This document shows, piece by piece, positions 21,501 to 29,500 of a stretch of 64,000 nt of DNA; position 1 is the stretch's first letter; each line of letters begins with the position of its first letter. This stretch comes from Actinomyces denticolens. GTDB lineage: Bacteria; Actinomycetota; Actinomycetes; Actinomycetales; Actinomycetaceae. The translations under genes were made by a program, and so were the position numbers. Below the pieces are notes generated by a model. It did no database searches. It was given only the letters and a program-made list of their open reading frames with translations, and had not been told where the DNA came from. Where the stretch lies: assembly GCF_002072185.1 (NCBI RefSeq), contig NZ_MVIW01000015.1, positions 1 to 64,000 on the forward strand. The letters are read 5' to 3'.

Positions 21501-23578
21501 GTATCTCCTACACATACGGCTTCGGCGGACCGAGCCTCACCATCGACAGCATGTGCTCGTCCTCGCTGACGGCGCTGCACCTGGCGTGCGAGTCGTTGGG
21601 AAGGGGCGAGTGCGAGGCCGCGCTGGTCGGCGGGGTGAACCTGTCGCCGCACCCGAACAAGTTCCGCCTCCTCCACTCCTCCGGCTTCGCTGCCTCCCAC
21701 GGGCGGTGCAAGGCCTTTGGGGCGGACGCAGACGGCTACGTCCCCTCCGAGGGGGTCGGTGTGGCTGTGCTGAAGCCGCTCTCCCGGGCGCTGGCCGACG
21801 GCGATCATGTGTACGGCGTGATCGCGGCGACGGCGGTGGGCCACGGCGGGCGCAGCAACGGGTTCACGGTGCCCCGGCCAGCGGCGCAGGCGAGGGTCGT
21901 CTCGCTCGCCTTGGACCGGGCGGGGGTGAAGGGATCCGATGTGGCCTACGTCGAGGCGCACGGGACTGGAACCAGGCTGGGCGACCCGCTCGAGATCGAG
22001 GCGCTGGGCATGGCGCTGGGCCCAGGCCGGCAGCGGGCCTGCCTTGTCGGGTCTGTCAAGTCCAACATCGGCCACTGCGAGAGCGCTGCTGGCATCGTGT
22101 CGCTGACCAAGGTCCTTCTCCAGATGCAGCACGGCACGCTGGTCCCCAGCATCCATGCCGACGAGCTCAACCCTGAGGTCGACTGGGACGGTGCTGGCCT
22201 GGAGCTGGTGACCAGCACCCGTCCGTGGCCCGATCCTGCGCACTGCACGGCCGGGATCTCGACCTTCGGCGCGGGTGGTACCAACGCCCATGTCATCGTG
22301 ACTTCTGCGCCTGAGCCAGAGCGGGAGCGCCCCGCCCCCGCCATGCCGGTGACGGTGGAGATACCGCTCTCCGCGTGCCGTCAGGGTGACCTGGGCGTGC
22401 TGGCGAGCCAGCTCCTCGAGTGGTCGCGGTCGCGCTCGCTGCAGCCCGAGGACCTCGTCGACATCGCTTTCACCCTCCAGGCGGGGCGCCTGGCTCAGGA
22501 TCACCGAGCCCTTGTCGTGGCCAGCAGCCAGGAGGAGCTGGAACGGGAGCTTGACGCGCTGGTGTCCAGGAAGACCGGGCGTCCTGCGCTCACGGACACC
22601 GGACGCGCCTGGCTGGCCGGGGAGAAGGTCGCGTGGCCACGTCCCCAGGGCAGCCGACGGATCTCGCTGCCGGGCTACCCCTTTGCCCGCCGTCGCCACT
22701 GGAGACCAACGGCTGTCACCGTCCCACCCGTTCCCCCCACCCACGGCGCCTCGCTCCCGGGCGCGCGGGAGACACTGTACCCACTGGTGCACCGCAACGA
22801 GTCAACCCTGTTCACCCAGCAGTTCGTGAGCAGCCTGGGCCCGGGGGTACCGCAGGCGGCTGACCACCGCGTCGCCGGTCAGCCGGTGCTGGCTGGCGCG
22901 GCATCGCTCGAGATGATGCGGACCGCCGCCTCCGCCAGCCTTGAGCATCCTGCGCACACCTTGACTGACATCGTGTGGCCCGCCATGGTTCCTCTCGATT
23001 CGCCCATTGACGTGCGCACTGTACTGACTCCAACGGCTGAGTCCCTGCGCGCCGAGGTCGTGGCGCAGGACCGCGCGGTGCCAGCGGCCAGCGCGACGGT
23101 GAGCCTGGAGCCGACTGCCCCGGTCGTGCCGGGGCTTGACCTTGACGCCCTGCGTGGGATCTGCGGCGAGCCCAGTGACGCCGCGCCTGTGCGCCGGCTG
23201 CTGGCCTCCTGCGGTCTCGATCATCTCGGCTGCTACCGCCAGCTGCGGGCGTGCAGCTCTCGCGGCGACCAGGTGCTTGCGCGCCTGGGTGCCCTGGAGA
23301 GCGAGAGCCCCTCCTTGCTGGCTCCCATGCTGAACGCGGCGTTCGAGTGCGCGGTCCTGCTCGGCTCCGAGCAAGGGCTGTACCTCCCATACGCGGCGGA
23401 GTCGGCGAGGTTCAGTGATGGCCCCCTGCCCATGCGGGCGTGGGCGCACCTCATCCGACGTTGTGGGCCAGCAGACCGGTTCGTCCTGGACCTGTCTGTG
23501 GCAGACGAGGCGGGACGCGTGATTGTCGAGATCGACGGCCTTGTCCTGCGTGAGCTGAAGGAGCCATATCATGCCTGA
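12506..23578 (+). CDS. Trans-AT type I polyketide synthase: KS-DH-KR-ACP / KS-DH-KR-ACP / KS-DH(inactive)
   Basis: A 3690-residue AT-less PKS whose ATG overlaps the previous stop (ATGA), with AGGAGG ahead. The N-terminal 30 residues form a helical docking-like element. KS5 (from about 48; Cys206) receives the chain from the Trp-flagged ACP. DH2 (His636 of HxxxGxxxxP; Asp778 of DxxxQ), KR2 (Tyr1170, LDD motif) and ACP6 (Ser1319) complete module 1. Module 2 has KS6 (Cys1578), DH3 (His2033, Asp2192), KR3 (Tyr2596) and ACP7 (Ser2766). Module 3 has KS7 (Cys3017) and a final DH-like domain. There His3454 remains, but the motif proline is Ala3463, and the DxxxQ pair is Asn3610/Glu3614, so dehydration is probably lost. 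The protein ends after this domain. The KR and ACP of the module lie on the next protein, giving a split module. Confidence 0.93.
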   Translation: MSQVDRAAVLEALRTHRITPAEAKRLLTVGADQVAATRAEAEPPGTGPIAIVGMSGRYAAAGDLDAYWRMLADGADGVRPLPPRFGGADMRDIVSPRIGYLDDVEMFDPTYFQIPHAEARAMDPQHRMFLEECAAAFQSAGYARARLAGTRCGVYLGLANGDYLLLGDRAGSPRASVTSSSNAIAAGRVSYFYDLAGPALTIDTACSSSLVAVHLAVTALRSGEIDMAVAGGAATYLSPDGLAQMADAGMLSPTGACHALSDDADGFVPGEGAGAVVLKRLADALRDGDPVRALIIGSGINQDGRTNGITAPSLASQRALAEEVYERESIDPRTISYAELHGTGTILGDPVELTALAGAFRRWTSDTGFCAVGSVKSNLGHTSAAAGVAGLQKIVMCLEHRELVPTLHFSAPNRHFDLAGSPFTVGTEHRQWRSESARRAVLSSFGFSGTNAHLVVQEHVEQPRRPDAGDTPVVLVVSAHSPEQLRLCAQRLAAALEREPELAATDVALTLQRGRDALPERAAAVARDRSEALSLLHQLAASGQGWCRGRARPTRDAAVTAADGLDAVAQAWVGGNEVDWATLPQTSSGRSVVLPTYPFERVPLWFEGSGQARGARRGEERSRVSIDSRDWRVDQHRIEGVPVLPATASAEILLRQADERHGDSAPALVDLRWEHPLEAREEHLELDVQRGDDGQLSILSHSRVCVVAREATAGPSRSVDLASVSALPEVTARTAPAAITYGPRYQALRDPRAEGGQATGLLVPPEDSEDSAWAGVMDSAWQCVGPLLPAGGTYLPLAAERFEIWGEAQQARHVVATRRAGESLCFDVDITAADGTVLASTSGLVLAPVGGTGVVAVARRWTPGAETGPRPAARPRVCLAGDAGRLQPALEGVADLVSRAQDSDAVIIVLPTTSADAQGVQDLFECCQEVVRPLLTDGVRGTRVLLVDLAGGSSPAAAAMAGYAATLRLESSLVVSLLQIRATEDLARHVLEETAQADLLVRVANDQRRVAVMAEVELPEHVEPRAETALVVGGSSGVGALVARAVVAAGGRAAVLSRSGAPDPLPDWAEAAGDSLLYLVADAAVEPDVARAVDRVHQVWGTVDALYHVAGVLDDALVRSTTADQVSRVLAPKAGGFDVVDQVLREEPLERVVLFSSLSAWLGNPGQAAYCVANAYLDEAAARRERQREAGERQGRTVSIGWPYWAEGGMTISDDAVEAARRDLGMVPLDTAVALSLIDRAVASSESAIACGQGSVPAMRRALLQPQEEAGSPERAGAGSRELALAAAGRVRQAVCEATGTPPERVRLDDTFEDLGMDSIVMMTATRALERDFGSLPKTLFLEHRSIDEVALTLAGTHADTCAALARAQEPAPTPEASVDHPARPGTEGGPGVASPSGRTSAQHHGASSGNRDLAVIGMSGRFPGARDLPELWTLLREGRDCITEVPLDRWDHAAYVSGDGTPGTTYARWGGFLEDVDAFDPLFFGISPAEASFLDPQARLFLQECWHAVEDAGYSRAQLAGRAIGVFVGIMYGHYGMLRGDIEGRSVPVPSSFAAVANRVSHFMDLRGPSIAFDTMCSSSLTALHAAAASIRSGEAEMALVGGVNLTIHPDKLVLLSQGKFAARDGRCRAFGQGGTGYVPGEAVAALLLKPVDRAVADGDHIWGVIRGTAVNSGGHAGGFTVPSSQAQAEVITAALHDAEVDPDSISYIEAHGTGTELGDPIEVRALATVLGGGHRDQPCLIGSVKSNIGHCESAAGVAGLAKILLQLQHGQVAPSLHADPPNPHIDFAGAGVAVAKSLVPWTADPPRRAGLSAFGAGGANAHVVVEEAPAVARCPESQGRHVLVFSARDEDRLRAVLQEFIAYVTRTPLLRLDDVALTLQTGREEMAQRAAVVVGSLDEAVEQIQHVLDGQGSSVLLGRAQHHGSVLEQDPDDEQRVMGLLRAARLDELARAWVAGRAVPWQAGWQGRAARRVSLPGYPFARERCWAEPPADAEERAGRYPHPLLHANRSTMDQVVFTTSFTGAESWIRDHHVDGGPVLPAAAMVEMLRAAAQMALRAPVVLSQVTFVRACREPASAPLEVHAEREGDGVHVRLVGTDEGAEVEYCDALAQMATTPASQERVALAELRAAARTRVEGAEVYSALAGSGLDYGPTYRVVRDVIVGTDAAVAMLRRSGAAVTGALLDPALLDGAFQSTWAFLNQGDDAAAGQMLPFSIGRVEVGSGGWQSWDEAAVVTTPADTVHGDERCVHVRICSPTGDVLARISDLRFRASSTGRMIQVPQWRPAPLARERQDLPTTWRVLTAFERLGTYMPALAETTLLPSDASFEQDYIRAAETTLSMLQRLPSDRCGRTVVQLVLPDGSLLAGLLAMLRSVRAEEEDIEVQALLCPDASDPAAVARWAGEEAGAAVLHEAVRRSQHERETEALREEPWPGTAPRHADGVWLISGGAGGVGRLVAEDLADRARRNGDPLTLVLLGRTEPQEEIRALTARLGGDGVSCRYIQVDICDEPALRRAVAEVVAEAGPVTDVIHAAGVLRDGLVATKSAEAVREVLRPKVTGTMALHRATADQPLRSFVLCSSLAGTVGNAGQSDYAAANGFQDEFAAWRRDLVRRGKVSGATVSIAWPLWQDGGMTLSRHALERMDVSTGMVPLPTRDALEVLHAARHGDETRLVPLVGNLPAVRGYLSRCRRNDSRERGGPLTREAEAVPQRQSRRQPQAPGIGGGSDTEKVADRLREILASLTRIDRARLDLDEEMESYGVDSIIVMSFAERLRPTMGRVPKSLFFDNRTLRELAGSLLETRPQECAVLLGAGEGGEPGRQDASAREAAAHERQAEEDPPAHEQIAVIGLAGRYPHAEGLAEFWQNLVAGRDCVDRLDRARWEALGAPVWDQDPATGWAGLLKDADCFDDRYFSIAPVEAEVMDPQERILLECAHHALEDSGYVPQDLGMPQEDRSMSVGVYVGAMYSEYQLYAAQSQMTGTGYTLNGAPASLANRISYTYGFGGPSLTIDSMCSSSLTALHLACESLGRGECEAALVGGVNLSPHPNKFRLLHSSGFAASHGRCKAFGADADGYVPSEGVGVAVLKPLSRALADGDHVYGVIAATAVGHGGRSNGFTVPRPAAQARVVSLALDRAGVKGSDVAYVEAHGTGTRLGDPLEIEALGMALGPGRQRACLVGSVKSNIGHCESAAGIVSLTKVLLQMQHGTLVPSIHADELNPEVDWDGAGLELVTSTRPWPDPAHCTAGISTFGAGGTNAHVIVTSAPEPERERPAPAMPVTVEIPLSACRQGDLGVLASQLLEWSRSRSLQPEDLVDIAFTLQAGRLAQDHRALVVASSQEELERELDALVSRKTGRPALTDTGRAWLAGEKVAWPRPQGSRRISLPGYPFARRRHWRPTAVTVPPVPPTHGASLPGARETLYPLVHRNESTLFTQQFVSSLGPGVPQAADHRVAGQPVLAGAASLEMMRTAASASLEHPAHTLTDIVWPAMVPLDSPIDVRTVLTPTAESLRAEVVAQDRAVPAASATVSLEPTAPVVPGLDLDALRGICGEPSDAAPVRRLLASCGLDHLGCYRQLRACSSRGDQVLARLGALESESPSLLAPMLNAAFECAVLLGSEQGLYLPYAAESARFSDGPLPMRAWAHLIRRCGPADRFVLDLSVADEAGRVIVEIDGLVLRELKEPYHA

Positions 23579-26500
23579 ACAGGAGCTCAGCTACTTACGT
23601 GTTGCAGCGACGCGGGCGTCGACGGGGCCTCGGGCGGTGGACGGCGATATCCGCGACGTCATCGCCGTCGATCCACCTGGTGGCCAGTGGCCTGGGACCG
23701 GGATCCGCGACTGCCTCGCTCAGGCGGGCGTGGCTGTCAACAGGGTCGGGGAGTGGAGCGCTGTGGCACCTGCGCTCAGGGACATGGACCGGCAGGGCCG
23801 TCCTCCTGCCGCCGTCCTGGTTCCCGGATCGTGCGCCGATCCTGTCGCGTGGCTCGAGGTGCTGCTGGAGCTGGTTCACAGCGTGATGGCTCTCCGGCGT
23901 GACAGGGCTGTGGACGTGATCGTCGTGCACGACGCGGCATCCGGTCCCGCCCAGGCGCTGCCGTGGGCCGAGGCGGCAATGGGCCGGGTGGTCACGCTGG
24001 AGGATCCGCTGGTGCGGCTGCGTTCAATGGTTGTGGCCGGCCCTGTGACGGCTGACCTGGCTCAGCGCCTATGCGCTGAGCTGCGCGGGCACGACGACTG
24101 GGTGCGTGTCTTCACGCAGGGCCGGGAGGTGCTCCAGGTCGTGCCTGCTCCAGCAGTTGGCCACGAGCCAGTGCCCCAGTGGCCGGCGATGTCGACTGAG
24201 GAGATCGTGCTGGTTACTGGCGGCACCGGTGACGTCGGCAGAGTCCTGGCACGCAGCATCGGTGCCGAGAGCGGTTGCACCCTTGCTCTGGTGGGCCGCA
24301 GCCCGCAGGATGCCCCTGGACCGGCCCGGGTGCTCGCGGACCTGAGGGCGGCTGGTGTCGCCGTGCGTTACGAGCGGTGCGACGTGACCGACCGCGTCGC
24401 GGTTGCGGACATGACCGCGCGCCTGCGCGCCGATGGCGTCTTGCGGGGTGTTGTCCACGCCGCTGGCGCGGTTGACGACGCCTTTGTCAGGATGAAGACC
24501 GCCGCGTCCGCGCGGGCGGTGGCCGCTCCCAAGGTCCTTGGGGCCACCTGCATCGACGAGATGACGCGCGATGACCCGCTCGCGTTCTTCCTGCTCTGCT
24601 CCTCCCTCGCGGGGACCTTGGCCAATGTGGGCCAGGCCGACTACGCCTTTGCCAACGGTTTTCTCGACGGTTTCGCTGTACGGCGGGAGGCTCAGCGGCT
24701 CCGGGGCGAGCGGCATGGCGCGACGTGCTCAGTGGTTTTGCCCGCCGTGCGCGGCACCGCGATGGTGGACAGCCTGCCGGAGACGGCAAGTACCGCGGTG
24801 AGCCTGTCCACTGAGCAGGCTGTCAGCGCCTGCCAGCACGCGGTGTCGGCGGGGGTGCCGGTCCTGGTGCCAGTGAGCGAGGGCGCCCAGTCCGTGATGA
24901 CCGCCTTGGCGCGGGGCGGCGAGTCAGCGGCTCCGGACGCGCGCATCGCTGGGGACCGTGTTGAGGAGATCGTGCTACAGGTTGTTCGGGAGGTCACCGG
25001 ACTGGACGCTGAGGAGGTGACGCCTGTCACCAGTTTTCGGAGGATGGGCGTGGAGTCCATCCTGGCGCTGTCCCTGACTGCGGCCCTGGAGAAGCACTTC
25101 GGCCAGCTCCCCAAGACCTTGTTCTTCGAGCACGACAACCCTCGTGAGCTCGCCGCGCGTCTGGCTGCCCAGCACCAGGCCGCTCCGGATACCGGTCCCG
25201 GTGCCAGCGAGCCCTCCGAGCGCCCCAGCGGCGGGCCCGCTGGCGTCGCGGTGCCGCCTCCGCCGACGAGCCCGCTGCCTGGCAAGTGGGACCTGCTCGC
25301 GGCCCGGGCACGTGCTGGGGCGGGCGCGAGCGCCTCAGGACCAGCAGGCAGCGCTGAGTCGTCCGGATCGCTCCGTCGTGATTTCGCGATCATCGGTATC
25401 GCCGGACGCTACCCGCAGGCTCCCGACCTTGACAGCTTCTGGCACAACCTGCGCGAAGGTGTGGACGCGGTGACGGAGGTGCCGGGCTCACGCTGGGACC
25501 ACGAGAGGATCTTCGACCCAGAGGGGCGCCGCCCCGGCAGCACGGTCAGTCGCTGGGGAGGCTTCCTCGACGGTATCGAATGCTTTGACCCGCTCTTCTT
25601 CGGCATCTCGCCGGCCGAGGCCGCCTATATCGACCCGCAGGAACGGCTGTTCCTGCAGACAGCCTGGCACGCGCTGGAGGAGGCGGGGTATGCGCCTGAC
25701 CAGCTGGACGGGCGCGAGATCGGCGTCTTCGCTGGAGCCATGTTCAGCCACTACCAGCTGCTTGCTGATGCGGCCGGCGTGCGCGGAGGGGGCTCCTTCT
25801 CCTCCATCGTCAACCGAGTGAGCTGGACCCTTGGGCTGCGTGGCCCCAGCGTCGCGGTCGACACCATGTGCTCGTCATCCCTGACAGCCCTCCACCTGGC
25901 GTGCAGGAGCCTGGCGACGGGTGAGTGCGAGGCCGCGATCGTCGGTGGTGTCAACATCATGCCCCACCCGGCGAAGTATGTGACCCTGTCGCAGGCGGGG
26001 TTCCTCTCCACCGACGGACGCTGCCGCTCCTTCGGTGCCGGTGGTGACGGTTACGTCCCGGCAGAGGGCGTGGGCGCGGTCGTGCTCAAACCGCTGCGGA
26101 GGGCACTGGCTGACGGGGATCACGTCCATGCTGTCCTGCGGGGCAGCGCGCTGAACGCCGCCGGCAGGACCAACGGGTACACGGTGCCCAGCCCCGTCGC
26201 CGAGGGCGATGTGATCGGCGCGGCCCTGAGCGCTGCTGGTGTCGACCCGGCGACGGTGAGCTGCGTCGAGGCGCATGGCACTGGGACTGCGCTGGGGGAT
26301 CCCATCGAGCTGGTCGGCCTGACCCACGCGCTTGGTGACGCCAGTGACCACCCCCAGGTCTGGCTAGGCTCGGTGAAGTCCTCCATCGGCCACGCGGAGT
26401 CTGCTGCGGGTGTGGCGGCGCTGACCAAGGTGGTCCTCCAGCTGCGGCACCGTACGGTCGTCCCGTCGCTGCACTCAGCGCCGCCCAACCCGAACCTGGA

Positions 26501-29500
26501 CCTGGTGTCGGCAGGCTTCCGGGTTCCCCAGCGCGCCGCCACCTGGGCCCCGCTACGTGCTGATGAGCCCCTGCGAGCCGTTGTGAGCGCGTTCGGAGCA
26601 GGAGGGGCCAACGCGAACATCGTGGTGGAGGAGGCTCCTGCCCAGCCAGATCCGCACGCTGGTGACGACGGTCCGCAGCTGGTGGTGCTGTCCGCTCCCG
26701 ACGCTGAGCGCCTTGATGCCGTGGTGGACTCCTGGCGTCGTTGGCTGCGCCCGCGGCCTGTGGGCTCCGGCGCGCCCCTGACCGCGGCGCTGGAGGAGGT
26801 TCTTGCCCTGCCCACCGGCAGCGTGGATGAGGACGACTGCCTTGAGGATCTGGGACTGGACGCTGTCACCTGGGGCCGGGTGCTGGAGCGGGCCGGACTT
26901 GACGTGATGTCGCCGGGAGCGCGGCGCGTGAGCGAGATCCAGGCCCTCGACGCTCCGGCAGGTCCTGCGGCCGCGCCACTACCGACCCTTGCCCAGATCG
27001 CCGCCACGTCCCAGCTGGGCCGTGTCGCGCACCCCCACCGGGTAGCGGTGCTGGCCAGCTCCACTCAGGAGCTGAGCGAGGCCCTGGAGGCACTGGTGCG
27101 GGGAAGGGAGCATGATGCCCTGCTGACCGCGCCATCCAGCCAGCCTGCCGGTCTGACTGACGTGCTGGGCACGCAGTTCACGCAGGGGTTCGTCGCCGAC
27201 GCCGTTCGGCAGCGCCGTTGGGCCGACGCCGCGCGTATGTGGGTCCTGGGGGTGCCCGTCGACTGGGCCCCGGCGTGGCAGGGGCGCCGACCACGTCGTG
27301 TGTCTCTGCCGCTGTACCCCTTCCGTGAGGACGTGTGCTGGCTGACACCGACTGGCGCGGGCCGGCCCCTGGCACCCGCGACCGCCGCGGGCGAGCCAGC
27401 ACCAGAGCTGCCGGACCATGCCCCGCACAGGACCGGCTCCGTCGAGGACTTCGTCCTGAGCACCTTCTCTCGGGTCCTGGGTATCCCGCGGGACCGACTG
27501 GACGTCGGCAGCCCGCTGGAGGCGTACGGGACGGACTCCATCCGCATCCGTCAGCTCCTCTCCGCGCTCGAGACGCGGTTGCCGAAGCTGCCAGCCTCCC
27601 TGATGTTCCAGGCGAGGACGGTGGGTGACGTTGTCGACGCCATTGTCACCCGTTGCGCTGACAGCAGGGATGCCGATGACCTGGCCGAGGCGGTGCCGGT
27701 GCCGGTGGTGTCTCAAGCGAGTCCAGCGGATCACGCGGGTACCGGGGAGGATGACGATATCGCCATTGTCGGTGTCGCTGGGCGCTTCCCGGGCGCTCCG
27801 GACACCGGTGCGCTGGCCGCACGGCTGCGGGCGGGCGAGGACTTGGTGAGCGAGGCGCCGCCGCACCGGTGGGACTGGCGCCGCTACGAAGAGCTCCGGC
27901 TGCGCTGGGGCGGCTTCATTGACGAGGAGCGGTGCTTCGACGCCGAGTTCTTCGGCATCGCTCCTTCCACGGCTGCCTATATGGATCCGCAGGAGCGGAT
28001 CCTCCTGGAGTGCGTCTGGCAGTGCGTGGCCGACGCCGGATACGTGCCGCCCTCCCACGCTGCTACCGGTCAGCGGGTCCTGACCACACGCACCGGCGTC
28101 TACGCCGGTGTGTCATTCAAGGATTACGCCCTGCTCGGCGCGCAGGAGCTGGCACGCGGACGACTGGTGCCGGTGGACTCCCAGCACTATTCCGCGGCCA
28201 ATCGTGTCTCTTACCACCTGGACCTGCAGGGCCCCAGTATCGCCGTGGACACCGCGTGCTCCTCCTCGCTCACCGCGCTGCACACGGCGTGCGCCGACCT
28301 GCGCGCCGGTCGCGCGGATGCCGCAGTGGCCGGGGGCGTCAACCTTCTCCTCCATCCCGCCAAGATGGCGACTCTGTCCATGCTCGGGTTCGTCGCGCAG
28401 GACGGCCGCTGCCACAGCTTTGGCGACGGAGGCAGCGGATACGTCCCATCCGACGGGGTCGGTGCGGTCCTCCTCAAGCGTCTGAGCGACGCTCGTGCGG
28501 ATGGAGACCACGTCTACGCTGTGGTCAGGGGATCCGCGGTGAACCATGGTGGTCGAGTGCACGGCTACACCGTCCCCAGCCCGGCTGCCCAGACGGCGCT
28601 GGTGCGTGAGGCCTTGGCCTCAGCACGGGTCGATGCCCGCACAGTGACGCGTCTGGAGGCGCACGGAACGGGTACCGACCTCGGTGACCCTATCGAGGTT
28701 GAGGCGCTGACGGCGGCCTACGAGGGCGCGGAGCAGGGCAGCGTGGTGATCTCCTCGGTCAAGGCGAACATGGGTCATGCCGAGGCCGCTGCCGGGATCG
28801 CGCAGGTGATCAAGGTAGTGCTTGAGATGAGCAGGGGCGAGTGCTTTCCTCATCGCACCAACTCGGCGACGGTCAATCCCCGCCTTGCGCTGGAGCGCAC
28901 GCCGTTCCGGCTGCCGACCAAGGGCGAGCCGTGGCAGCGCAAAGTCGTTGACGGCGCCGAGGTCCCGCTACGAGCGGGCATCAGTTCCTTCGGCGCAGGA
29001 GGGGCCAACGCGCACCTTGTTCTTGAAGAGGCGCCTGCTCGGGTCCAGCTCGCAGAGGGTCGTGAGCCGGAGCTCGTCGTCGTCTCCGGCACGGACGGGG
29101 ACTCGCTTGGTCGTCAGGTCCGGGCTCTCCTCACCGCGCTTGATGGCGGCGACGCTGGCCAGCCGTCGCTGGCAGCGGTGGCCACGACACTGCGGCTCGC
29201 ACGGCCCGCGCTGTCCCACCGGCTCGCGCTGGTTGCCTCCACCGTGGGCGAAGTGCGCTCCGCGCTGCGCTCCTATCTTGACGGCGACGAAGGACCCGTC
29301 GTCCTGGGCACGGCCGAGCCAGACGCGGATGCTGAGCCGGCGCGCGTGACAGCGCGCCCCGGTCCTGGGCAGCTTCTTGACGCTGGCCGGGCCTGGACCC
29401 GGGGGCGGCTGCTGTGGGGCGAGGGATGGCGAACGGGCTCGGTCGTGCCCCTGCCGGGCTACTCCTTTGCCCGAACGGAGCACTGGCTCTACAACGATGC

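Noticed and set aside
20984-22792. 602-codon antisense ORF within the KS7 gene
   Set aside because: Composition is typical of a mirror frame (His/Arg/Gly-rich) and the sense strand encodes a clear KS.
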